A model generated the notes under the pieces. It saw only the letters and a list, made by a program, of their open reading frames with translations, had not been told where the DNA came from and ran no database searches. A program made the translations under genes and the position numbers. This document shows, piece after piece, positions 12,116 through 22,245 of a DNA stretch of 64,000 nt (position 1 is its first letter; each line of letters starts with the position of its first letter). This DNA comes from Taxawa tesnikishii (nom. ined.) (taxonomy: Eukaryota; Ascomycota; Dothideomycetes; Dothideales), in NCBI GenBank assembly GCA_030247885.1, contig JAPDRO010000028.1, positions 310,001 through 374,000 on the forward strand. Reading direction: 5' to 3'.

Positions 12116-13692
12116 TCAGAGAACGAAAAGACTGAAGAAGTAAGTGAAGAACGTAACCCCGCCGGCGATGGCACTCTCATCAAGAATGATCTCTTTCTTT
12201 CCCTTCTTCTTTACAGACTGGAACGTCGTGGTGAGGTATGATGTATATGACATGTCGGTGTACATGGTGCAATTGGGGGCGTTGCTGTTGTTACCGATAT
12301 CGCAGTAGTCTGGGTTCCGGAACGGAACCGACGTGATTGTGGCTCGATACCATGCGATGTTTCGAAAGTCGCCACATTTCGTAAAGTTGAGTTCCTGGAG
12401 GCCCCTCTCATCATCCTGGATGACCACTCGCTCGACGCTAATGTAATTGTTTGCTAGAGCTGGTGCGACGATCCAATTGACAAGCTCGCAGTCGTTCAAA
12501 ATGTCGGTATCTACGATGCCGTCAGGTGTATTGCCGCTGAGCGGAAGTAGTCGAGGATCAAAGATTGCGTAAGACACGACGGCCATTCCCCACGGGTACT
12601 ATTCCCTAGAACACCAGTTAGCACCGTACTGTGAAGTAATTCTTGGAAACGCGGGGGTCTCCATACATTGAACGTCGGAAGAGATCTCTACATAGTTCTC
12701 ATATCCTTGTCCTTGAAGATTGATCGAGTTGTTCTCACCCGCATTGAACAGGTGATCATAGTGTAAATCATCGAACTGAATACCGATCACGTCTCCATCA
12801 CAGTCAGTCGAGTCCGTAGCGCTGCTGCTGTAGAGGTCGCACGAGGGGTCTCCGCCCAGGGTAACCACTGGGTTTCCTGTGTTCTGTTTAATGTACAAGG
12901 CTGGCGGCGGCAGTCCTGGTACGAAGTCGTGACCGATGCGTGATCCGTAGGTCACATTAGTTGTAAAAGTCCAGGACCGATACTCTCTAAACGCAAATGC
13001 AGCGAAATAGAGAAATTGGCATAGAATGACGGGTAATAGGATCGCGAAAACAGCACCGATCCAGGAAGTCGTTTGGCCCCCTGTAGATGGTTAGGACATC
13101 AAAGAGGTTCGAAGCACCAATCGACGTTTCGTTCAAAACTTACAGGATGCCTCTCTCCAGGCTCTTCGTACTGCTGAACGATGGAGTATGACATAGCCTA
13201 CGACTATAGCGATGACCAAGAAAAGAACCACAGCGGAAGGCAAAACGATCGGCAATAATGTCGGCAGATCTTGCAGAAACAGGATTTGTAACAAGTTGAT
13301 GAGGATAAGAATCAAGTTAGCGATGACGAGGAGAAGGAGAGCTCTGTTCACGGCGTAATTAGTCGACGGCCATCTATCAGGAAGGAAGGTTCCGTCAATC
13401 ACCTTGCCACGGTGAAGTCCCGGAATAATTCTGTCACGGGAATAGACGAGCGCTTGCGCGCCCTTGCATTCTTGCTTTCTTGAGTGCGTTCCTCCGCAGA
13501 GACGTTGGGGCTCTTCAGTAGGGTAGCGAGTTCAGTAGCTGGCTCATCTCGGCCCGCATCGGTAGGATCCTGGCGGGAATGCGCTGGTGCAGTAAACGCA
13601 TTCTCAGGAGAGGTTGGAGAATAGAGCGACGAATCCTGCCTGTGATAGGCGGACCTCTTCGCGGGCGCCAAGTTGATGCTCTCGTGAGACAT
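12116..13692 (-). CDS. Multi-pass membrane protein, unknown function, with an in-frame stop
   Basis: Not a family I recognise. The N-terminal exon (13692-13399) is a Ser/Ala-rich cytosolic stretch. The next (to about 13143) has two long hydrophobic helices (LLLLVIANLILILINLLQILFL and a second around VVLFLVIAIVVGYVI). A third exon has another helix (AVFAILLPVILCQFLYFAAFAF), followed by an extracellular-looking domain rich in Cys and N-glycosylation sequons. It ends in a hydrophobic C-terminal segment (FFTYFFSLFVL), possibly a GPI-type signal. A TAG at 12599-12601 interrupts an otherwise continuous frame between ANWCSRE and YPWGMAVV. Either the gene is broken, the stop is a base error, or an intron is missed. 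Confidence 0.6.
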
Positions 13693-14964
13693 TTCCGACG
13701 CGATCTGGATTGGGAAGGGCGTTTAGTGCCCCGGCGACAACCGGGAATAGACGTGAGGGACCAGATGGGTGAAGAAGGTTATGCTTCAGGCGTGAGGGGC
13801 TTTTCACTCTTGTAGTGAGCTCTGCCCACTTCGCCCAGCCTTAATAGCGGCCATGTGGCGCGCAGGCATTCAACACTAGTCTTCATCATTGCAGACACCC
13901 CAGGAGTTGCATCGCGCAGTCGCTGGTCGAAACGCGCTAATGGACCCGTAAGCATTCTATGACCTGCAAGTCTGCCTTGCCAAGCTTGATATCGGCCCCC
14001 AAATGCAGAATAACGCGGTCGCTAATGTCAATGGCTCATGCAATTGGACGCCACAGCCCTGTTGTGTGCAGTCGCATTGCCCAATGAGAGTTGGTTCCGG
14101 TAGACGCTCAGCCTTGTTGGTGGTATAGCACAGCCTCTTCGAATCCTTCAGCAACTGTGGCATAGAGGTAGGGCTACATGGGACCGTCTCAGATGCTAAC
14201 CCAACTAATCTGTAACGCGTCGTCTGCACTGTCCCTGTTCGGGGAGAGATTGTCGTGACCATCAACAAGCTAGGAAAGTGTGTGTGGGTGAGCAATCTAT
14301 GAAGCGGCGTGGGGGCCGGTAGAGATAGAAATAGTAACACCGTAGCGGAGCACAAACTGCCGATTATGCAGAACGATCAGGGGTCGCGGAAGATACAAGC
14401 GCAAATACATATGAAAAGAACATAGAAGTGGAGAGCGAAGACAAACAGGTGTAAGGAAGAAGAAGAACCACAGGCAATCAGAGGAGCGGCAGGCGCGCTC
14501 CTCACCTCACCAGCGGAATCCAAGACAGATCTGATGGGAACATGCCTGTTTTCAACGCCAGAATCCCATCAGATCTGCGAGGGCTCGGCCGCTGCTCCCA
14601 TCTCGATATAGTGCAAACCCCAACACAAAATAGGCAAGCTTCGCCCGCTACAAACACAGCTCAGCATGGGAAACAAGTCCTGACCAATCAACGCGCGGGA
14701 AGGCAAATCGATCACAAACGCATGCATTGTTCGATAAGCATAACAAGACAAAGCGATCGGTCCTTTGGAAAAGGCATCCTACTTTGCAGCGAGCATGCTC
14801 TGAACATCAGTGTCAGGCCTTCTCGTACACGCCTCCAGCTTGGAATTGTTGAAGACGAGAATTTCACTTCACATGCTCAAAGAACCACTTCTGGCCTGAT
14901 GGCTGCATTTCCTTTTCTTTTGTCAGGGACCGGTATACCGTGGCTGCTTGTGGAACCTATGTGT
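13693..14964. other. Gene-poor stretch of 1.3 kb
   Basis: No recognisable coding sequence; the 132-residue minus frame 13957-14355 and the plus frame from 14542 show no family features. It contains a perfect 14-bp inverted repeat (14526-14577, listed separately). Confidence 0.4.
14526..14577. repeat. Perfect 14-bp inverted repeat (hairpin)
   Basis: Arms 14526-14539 (cagatctgatggga) and 14564-14577 (tcccatcagatctg) are perfectly complementary with a 24-nt loop. No flanking duplication is obvious. It could be a small mobile-element footprint or a transcribed hairpin; function unknown. Confidence 0.7.
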
Positions 14965-15881
14965 TCAAATTTGTGGCTTCACGTAGTCATTCTCAATCAA
15001 CGCCTTCATGAAATGACCGATAACTCTCACTCCGATGTCAGCAATCCTGTCTCCGTCTGATCCATCTCCTTGGTTGGGGTTGAAGGAGGCTACAGTGAGA
15101 CTCGTCGGCGCTACCCTTTTCGGTATGAGACTCAAGCACTCCACCAAATCATCCGCGTGGATGCCGTCCGGAGCTTCGTAGCCGTTGACCTTGCCCTCGC
15201 TTTCGTCTAGAACGTCGAGATCAACATGGACCAAAGTCGGTTGATCGATCATATCCGTCCGCTTGTCCAGCAGAGCCCGCAGTTCCCTTGCAAAGTGAAC
15301 GGGACCGTTGCGAGACGCATCTTCTCCGCCCCATACAACGTCAAACTTTGCATCTAGCACTCTTTTCCGTTGCACTTCGTTCTGGTCGCGTAGGCCACAA
15401 TACACGAAACGGTCCAGGTTAAGCGGAACATGACCGGGTATCGTGTCCATGAAGCCCTTCCAACTCTGGCCCGCGAGCATAGACACACCCATAGCATCGA
15501 GATAACCACTCACGTTCGTGTCAGGAGTGTCGAAGTCATCATGAGCGTCCAGCCAGACGAATCCCAGATCCTTGATACCCAGCCCCGCCGCAACGGCCAC
15601 GCTGCCCATGCAGTTCCCAGCCAACACCAGGGGAAAGCGTTGTTCTCCTTGGCCTTGGAAACGGCTTTCGAGATGCGGCGCAGGACCTCGAAGCTGCGTC
15701 CGATCTCGCCTTCAAACTCGTCCACAGACGGGATCTCTACGGTGGTGGTAGGAATATGAAGGCGATCGAGTTCCGCGTAGACGCCCTTTTGGCGCAGCCG
15801 GTTCGGTCCGTCGCCGACGCGGTGATTTCGCAGTCCGACATGGTAAGGTGAGGAAATGATGGTCACGGAGCTTGCTGGCAT
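14965..15881 (-). CDS. Arginase/agmatinase-family protein with atypical metal site
   Basis: Ureohydrolase fold. The start MPASSVTIISSPYHVG is at 15881. Family motifs: WLDAHDDFDT (usually DAHxD), HVDLDVLDES (usually D-x-D-x-x-D-P) and the C-terminal VASFNPNQGDGSDGDR region. The motif usually written GGDHS, whose His binds manganese, reads AGNCMGS here, so the metal site differs from arginase proper and the substrate may too. A frame break lies at the G run 15630-15633; one added base gives NAFP-LVLAGNC and an exact 305-residue protein. No intron is needed. Call it arginase-like rather than arginase. Confidence 0.85.
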
Positions 15882-16311
15882 GATTGATCGGGTAACACAA
15901 GATCTCGTCCTGTCGTCTTTTGTCCGTTAAGGAAGGACAAACTCAATCAATGCCCAGGTTGTTAAAGTATGTGTAATCTGAGAGGGTTATGTTGGGCAAT
16001 AGAGAACGCTTCAACAGCTGCGCAGCTGTTTATGTGGGCTGAGTGAATGTCATTGTAGGGCGTGACGACGAATGAGGGGACATAGCTCCGAAGGATCTGC
16101 TTCAGGCAAGAGGATCCGCGTGCGAGAGGAATCACCGAATCAGGACCGTAAGGGGCTCAAATTTTGTATAGAAGTCACCAAACTGGCAGAGAAAAGCATG
16201 ACAAGGTGTCGATAGCGGCAGAAGTTATCGACTAGCCCAATGGAACGTGGAACTTGTCGATGTCGTATATGTGAATATAAGATTTTTTAATCATTTTCTC
16301 AATTCCATGTC
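15882..16311. other. Intergenic upstream of tRNA-Val
   Basis: Nothing coding seen. Holds the promoter of the minus-strand arginase-like gene and the 5' flank of the tRNA. Confidence 0.4.
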
Positions 16312-16402
16312 GGTTCGGTGGTGTAGTTGGTTATCACACCAGTCTAACATGTTCCTTCTCATGGTCCACTGGTGGTCCCCGGTTCGAGCCCGGGCCGAAT
16401 CA
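16312..16402 (+). tRNA. tRNA-Val (AAC) with a 17-nt intron
   Basis: The acceptor arm GGTTCGG pairs with CCGAATC (one G-U), followed by discriminator A. The D-arm contains the A-box-like GTGTAGTTGGTTA. The anticodon stem is CCAGT/ACTGG with loop C-T-AAC-A, and an intron of about 17 nt follows position 37 (around 16350-16366). The T-arm is CCGG-TTCGAGC-CCGG (B box GGTTCGAGCCC). A T-rich TCTTTT just downstream fits an RNA polymerase III terminator. The encoded transcript is 91 nt before splicing. Confidence 0.95.
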
Positions 16403-16793
16403 TCTTTTGCCCCTTCCGAATCCGTCTTATTCGGGCAAGGTTCAACTGGTGTGTTTTTGAGCTCTGGCAACGCCTTTAGATGTCTCGTACATTGAAGCTT
16501 GTTCTGGACCTTACGGTGTGTCATTCGCAATGTCATAAACCAAGCATGCGCTTTTGCTCGATTTTCGTACAGGTGGGGTGAAGCATTATATCCCGGTATG
16601 ATCAGAGCACAACGAATCCTGACCCGTCGAGGGTATATGTCGTTTCGTTTCGTATTTCAAAAGAGCTTTAGGCTCGGCATAGTTCATATAAATGCCCAAG
16701 GACAACTAGGCGACAGATTGACGTGATCCCTCATCCCGAATGCCATCATGATCCACGATTGCCCGGTTGTCCTTCCCGCTAAGAACCAAAGAA
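16403..16793. other. Intergenic between tRNA-Val and the RNF10/Mag2 3' end
   Basis: No coding frame with recognisable features. Presumed 3' UTR of the minus-strand RING gene and tRNA 3' flank. Confidence 0.4.
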
Positions 16794-19236
16794 TCAAGCG
16801 CCACGTCGCGCAGTCGTACTCATGAGCGTAATCTTCTTCCCTTTCTTCTTTCCTTTCCCTCCACCACCACCTCCTCCACCCCCAGTCCCGGAACCACCCA
16901 GGGGCAATGATGGCGCGTTGCTCGAGCTCCCCTCAGCATCGGCCAAGCTCGCCGCCTGCACTTGCTTGATCAACTCCTCCTCAGTCACGAGATCCTTCTC
17001 CCAGCCCTGCAACCAGCCATCGTCGACAGGCTCCTGCTGCGCCAGCGCTCGCAGCTCCGGGCTTGACAACGGCACGGCAGCCGTACCCCAAACGGTGCGG
17101 GCGGCGCTGGGACTCGTGCCCGGAGAGGCCAACGATCCATAACCGGTGCGGTTCGAGGTGCCCCACGGCGGACTGGAAGAAGTCCCGTGGTTGGAGAGAT
17201 TGTCGTGGCCGTCGACTGAGCCGCCGGCGGCAGATTGCGAACCGAGGGGCGCGAAGTCATCGTGCGAGAAGTTAGAGTAGTTGTCGGGCTGAGATGAGGC
17301 AGTCAGGCTGGGCCGCTTACGTCTCGCGGCAAAGAACTCTCTATCCTCCGCCTTCTGCGCCTGGATCCGTTCCTTCTCCTCCCGTGCCTCTTTCTCAGTG
17401 TTTCTCTTCCTCCTCCTCTCGATCTCAGGCCTAAACCTCTCCAATACATGTGGGGGCACAGTATCGGTCCAGTCGCACTCGAGGAAGCCGACTTCGCAGC
17501 CGTAGGGCAGGTGAGCAAGGTACTTTGTGCGTCTGCGCAGATCGTCGTCGACGATGTGGCCGGTGCTGACGCGCTCGACGCGGGGAGGATGGACGAGGGG
17601 AACGAGGCGTAGGTGCCGAAGGCGGCTTTGAGGATGCGAATGTCGAGCGGTGAGAGGTAATAGTGCAGCAGGGCTTGGTAGAAGAGATATGAGTCGGGCT
17701 GGATTTGGGCATGTTGACGGGCTTTGAAGTCGGCGAGGGAGGTGGAGAGGACGCTTGCGGCGGGTTGGTGACTGGTCGAGCGGGAGAGTGGAGGTGGGAC
17801 ACCGTTGGGTGTGCTGATTGATGAGCCGTCGATTGGCGTCGGGAGAGTTGGTGGAGGAGATGCGACGGGCATGCACTGACCAGAACGTACGGCTTGCTGA
17901 ATGGCGTACATGTCCGGCACGCCCTCCTCAGACGCGTTGAATTCGATCGGAGGTCTCTTCGGCTTCGTCTCTTCCACTGGCTTCTTTGGGATTGCTGGTG
18001 GATTACCGATCCCCTTGACCTTGTCCCTGGCTTCGTTGAGCATCCGGATAGCTTTGCCTGTCCATTCACTGTCCTCTCCAAACATGAGTTCATCTTCCTG
18101 TTCTGTTCGCTTGATGTCTTCAATGTAGCCGTCGATTTGTCCAAGCATGTACTCCTCGCCTCCTTTCATGACTCGAGCATAGTCCATGACTTCCGCAGCC
18201 AGATACCAAGGAACGTCCTCGCCCTTGGCCAAGGCATCAGTGCTCTCCTTGGGCATTGCAAGTGTGCTTCCGGTTCTCCTCTCAACGAGCCTGAGCACAA
18301 CATCCATGCCTTCCCTTGGCGGCTCGCCTTCCTCTCCTGTGTACCAGCGGACGGGCCTCGTCTCGGAAATATAGATGCTGTCATAACAGATTGGGCATTT
18401 CTTCCACCTTGCTCGCTTCTCGGTAGGGTTGGAGCTGTCCTCCGAGTGCATGTACCGGATCAGGCAGGGAAGGCAAAAGATGTGGCCACACTTGGCCATG
18501 CGTGGAGCAACCGGCGTTCCTAGACATATGGGACAAGCAGCGGCCTGCGACTGCTCGGAAACAAGGATTTGCAAAACGTTGTTCCAGTCCAGGTGGACGT
18601 CGGCGTCGACACTCTGGGCGTGGTAGTCGGCTCTTGGGTCGACAATGAAGCGATAGTTCGCATGAACGTATCTACTGCCGTCAGCACCTTCCCACGGACT
18701 AGGTATGAGAGACCGACCTTGCTTTGTCTACGGCGTGATAGCCGGAACCCAGGCCCCACGTAGGGTTCCTCCGCGCATTCCTTCCGTGACCGCCGTATCT
18801 GTTGGTTTGCTGATACTGAGGACGTGGGGGAGGGCAAACTGCATCAGGTGGGTGATGGAGGTCTGACCCTTGCGGCTGTTGATGGAGTGCATGGCGCCCT
18901 GTAAGGCGCGAATTAGCCACGACGCGTCTCGAAGCGGTATTGCGGTGGGTTGCATACGGATTCAGCAAGAGCATCCTCATCCGCGAGCCTGAACTTCTTG
19001 GAGCCCTTGTGCTTGTTCTTGTTTGCCTGGTCTTTGCGTGGGGCGGGGCTTGCTCTGGAGGCTGCTCCTGCACCGAAGCTGCCAGAGCCGCCACTCCGGC
19101 TCTGTCCGAGACCCTGATTCTGGAAGAAGGCCGACGTCTGTGAATGAGCGGGAGAGAGCTGCGATGATGTGTTTGCTGGCTTAGATGAAGTGGCAGATTT
19201 GGCGGAGAGAGCGGATGGTGGGTTGGACGAAGACAT
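16794..19236 (-). CDS. RING-finger E3 ubiquitin ligase, RNF10/Mag2 family
   Basis: RING-type E3 related to human RNF10 and yeast Mag2, which ubiquitinate the small ribosomal subunit. Exons 19236-18958, 18898-18718 and 18674-16794 have GT-AG borders. After a Ser-rich N-terminus come the conserved SRKGQTSITHLM block, then the RING: [35 protein letters not shown]. Further on are the family segments FYQALLHYYLSPLDIRILK and LPYGCEVGFLECDW. The C-terminus is a basic coiled coil and ends in a Gly run and KGKKKGKK. Two frame breaks lie at G runs 18826-18830 and 17582-17585; adding one base to each restores FALP-PRPQYQQ and SSILP-RVERVSTG and gives 2343 nt, 780 residues. I regard the gene as intact. 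Confidence 0.92.
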
Positions 19237-19565
19237 ATCCTTAGTGTAGGAGACGCCGGTGGAGCCCAGCTATGATGTAGTTGGCGAGGGCTGGTCGAAG
19301 GGAGTCGGCAGACGTCTACGAAAGAACAGCGACGCCGCGGTTGTCCAGCCTAGCAGAGACTATGTGAGCGATCGGTGTAGGGTGTAACAGCGGGTTGTCT
19401 GTCGTGTTGTAAAGATCAAGGACCGGGCCTCGCGGCTGGTGATTGAGGAGGAGCGAGAAAGGGAGAGAGGGAGAGAAGGAGAGAAGGACGGAGTCGCCGC
19501 CAGCAGAGAGTACAACGACGCGGGGCAGTTTATGATGCCAAGACCCGACCATCTCCCATATCTGG

Positions 19566-19622
19566 CATCTCCCATATCTCGCATCTCGCATCTCGCGTCT
19601 CGCATCTCGCATCTCGCATCAT
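19566..19622. repeat. Tandem 7-bp array, unit CATCTCG
   Basis: About eight head-to-tail copies of CATCTCG with few variants, just upstream of the dienelactone hydrolase start. Possibly within its 5' UTR. Confidence 0.85.
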
Positions 19623-19648
19623 CCACTTCTACCTCGCCCCTTGTGCTT

Positions 19649-19685
19649 CGACGAAAGACGAAAGACGAGAGACGAGAGACGAAAC
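19649..19685. repeat. Tandem 7-bp array, unit GACGAAA/GACGAGA
   Basis: Five head-to-tail units of 7 bp, alternating two variants, about 40 bp before the hydrolase ATG. Confidence 0.85.
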
Positions 19686-19723
19686 ATCCCACGCCGCCTG
19701 ACAGCACACACGATACCGCCAAC

Positions 19724-21240
19724 ATGCTGATCGAAGAATCCTACAAAGACGTCCCCACCAAAGCGGGCGGGGACATGCGCGTCTTCATCTACCACCCAAC
19801 CATTCCGAACTATCCAAAGGCAAAATTCCCCGGTGTAGTCGTCTTCAGTGAGATCTATCAGGGTAAGGCCCCATTTGTTCTTGTTGTACCTATAGCACCC
19901 CGTATCAATCACATTTCTCACACGACTTTCAATATTCTTGCTCTCCACCGATGCTCCTCTCCGTCAATCTAATCATGCAAACCATCCCCGATCCCCTCTG
20001 GTTCTCTGCCCCACCGTCCCAGATTCTTGCCTTTGCCCGTAGATCCTCACCGGTACTTGTGTGCCACCTACAATGACTGAAGAGACAATCTACTGGTCAC
20101 TGCACGCGGCGAAAACCATCATCCTGACACCCCTCAGTAACCGGCCCCGTCTCGCGCTTCGCCCGCCAAATCGCCGGCCAAGGCTACGTAGTCGCCGCGC
20201 CCTCTTCCTACCACGAGTTCACAGGCCCTGAACCACTCGCCTACGACGGACCCGGCGTAAGTCCCTGTCAAATCCTTCCCTTATCTCTTCTTCCCTTCTC
20301 CGCTTCTTACTGAACATGATGCAGACGGACAAGGGCAACGAGTGGAAAGTCACCAAAGCGCTCTCCGCCTACGACGAAGACGCCCAACTATCCGTCTCCG
20401 TCTTGCTCGACCTCCCGACATGCAATGGCCGCGTCGGCGCCACGGGCATGTGTCTTGGGGGCCATTTGGCGTATCGGTGTGCGCTGGATAGACGCGTGAG
20501 CGCGGCTGTGTGCTATTTTGCGACGGATGTTCATAGCCATACGCTCGGCAAAGGTAAAAATGACGATTCGTTGCAGAGGGCTGGGGATATCAAAGGTGAA
20601 CTGGTTATGGTGAGTTCCGAATCCGATCTCTAGCCCTCCAAACCGTCCCAGACGTTTCTCTATCGCATTGGAACCTGGACTCAGCGGGTACAAGCGTGAT
20701 GATCGTCGAGTGGAGCCGACAGCGTTGTTCTTTCTTGGATATCGTGTCCGCTGACCGATATGGTTATGCGCTAGATCTTTGGAAAGAAGGATAACCATGT
20801 CCCGCCGGAGGGCCGAGACCTCATCCGCAAGACTCTGCACGAAGCCGGCGTCACGTTCAGTTTCTACGAAGCCGCTTGGGCGCAGCGTATGTATTCCCTT
20901 TCTCTTTGATCCCGCGCAGAGCTCTGCGCCCATATCTGCTTGGCTGCTGCGCAATGCAACCAGCGTGCTCTGTGGTCATGTTGCACAGAGCTCTACGGTT
21001 GTGTTTAGTGCAGGCAGTTTTAACCCTTCCACCCACTTCGTTTGTATTCCACTCTCAACCCTTTCTAACCGCGACAACGCGACAGACGCTTTCATCCGTG
21101 ACGAACTCAGCAAAGGCCGCTACGACCCAGGTCTGACGAAAATCTGCTTCGAGATCCTGCTCGAGTTGTTCAACCGCACGCTGCGCTCTGATCTGGGGCC
21201 GAGAGAGGGTGGCGATCTGGAGGTTGAGGATATTTGTTGA
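19724..21240 (+). CDS. Dienelactone hydrolase family protein
   Basis: Alpha/beta hydrolase of the carboxymethylenebutenolidase type; in that family the enzyme opens dienelactones in aromatic catabolism. Exons 19724-19862, 20138-20256, 20325-20609, 20775-20886 and 21086-21240 total 810 nt (269 residues), all GT-AG. The Cys-type triad is visible: Cys in GMCLGGH, Asp in FGKKDNHVP, His in AWAQHAFIRDE. Mid-size length is normal. No frame break. The physiological substrate is unknown. Confidence 0.93.
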
Positions 21241-21482
21241 TGTGTTGGGGGATGTGGGACCGGGATGCTAACGAGGTTGAGGGAGGTTAATAAAGGGGAA
21301 TAGATACTGAACAATGAGGAGCTCAGCTCAGCTCGGGATGTCCGCTGTGCAACACAACTGAGCGCCCGACGGCTACATTGGTGTTCTTAGGCGTGTTATC
21401 TTCGGAGCTGGAATTGTGGGATTGTGTTACGCGCACCCACGCTCGCACATAGTTGTATGCGTTCAGGTAGGATGAGAAAGAA

Positions 21483-21955
21483 ATGACCTCCAAACGATGG
21501 GAGGACGCAGCCTCCTCCTCCTCCTCCTCCTCCTCCTCCTCCTCCTCCTGGAATCACCCCGGAACCGCAGAGGATGTACTGGACATCCTATCCGGCTGGC
21601 CAGAGAAGCTCGAAACTCTCGCCGGCAAAGCAGTCGAGGTGAAGCACTGGCGCGCCGTCGCCGGAGACGTACCCACTAGCTGCGGAAAGGGCGGACTGGC
21701 GGGCGCGGGCATGGGGATCGAGGATGCTGTCGTGCTCAGGATCTTGCCGTCCGCGAACGTCGGTTCGTGACGATGTACCGCAACGGCCAGAACTGTACAA
21801 CAGCGTGCGGTAGTCACACGCCACGACGGTCACGTTCTTGAGCAGGATGCCTAACTTTTCCACGTTGAAGAAAGACGATGATGAGGAGAAGTGGAGGGCT
21901 TGGGAAAAAGGATTTTGGGGGCATGGAGAGCGTGTTGAGGGTGTTTGTCCCTAGG
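21483..21955 (+). pseudogene. FAD-dependent monooxygenase relic
   Basis: Two coding-like stretches. The first (21483-21770) has a poly-Ser run from a TCC repeat, then VLDILSGWPEKLETL and GAGMGIEDAVVL, the latter resembling the conserved GQGANQAIEDA-type motif of salicylate-hydroxylase-like enzymes. The second (about 21771-21955) reads DVPQRPELYNSVR, then after a stop HATTVTFLSRMPNF...WEKGFWGH. The FAD-binding GxGxxG N-terminus is absent and the GD motif before GAGMGIEDA is damaged. It looks like the C-terminal remains of a group A flavin monooxygenase. Assignment is by motif memory only. Confidence 0.42.
21511..21549. repeat. (TCC)n trinucleotide repeat
   Basis: An uninterrupted TCC tract of about 39 bp, reading as poly-Ser on the + strand. 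Confidence 0.95.
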
Positions 21956-22245
21956 GTGAGGTTTCCAAGGTATGTTGAAAGTTGCCTTTCGCCTGTGGAT
22001 GTGGTTGGGCAGGCGAAAGATGTGCGGGCAGATGTCAACTAACAAGACCTACTCAATGATGGGATGGAGGTTGCTTCTTCTCGGTAGACATACAACGCGG
22101 CTGGGTGTTCATCTTGAGGATACAGGTCTCGCTCTGTGAAGGCCATCGGCAGACCATGTGCAGCGTGGCGGTTAGGAGGAACAGTATGTATCTCGTGCGT
22201 CCGCTCTCCCTAAACTCAGCCCTCCGCATCATGCCAACATCTCCT

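Larger units (their letters stand above)
19237..19723. promoter_or_regulatory. Divergent promoter region with short tandem arrays
   Basis: The gap between the divergent RING ligase (-) and dienelactone hydrolase (+) starts. It has a purine-rich run (about 19441-19490) and two 7-bp tandem arrays, listed separately. Confidence 0.5.

Noticed and set aside
14542-15060. 172-residue plus-strand frame
   Set aside because: Overlaps the 3' end of the arginase-like gene in antisense and shows no family features.
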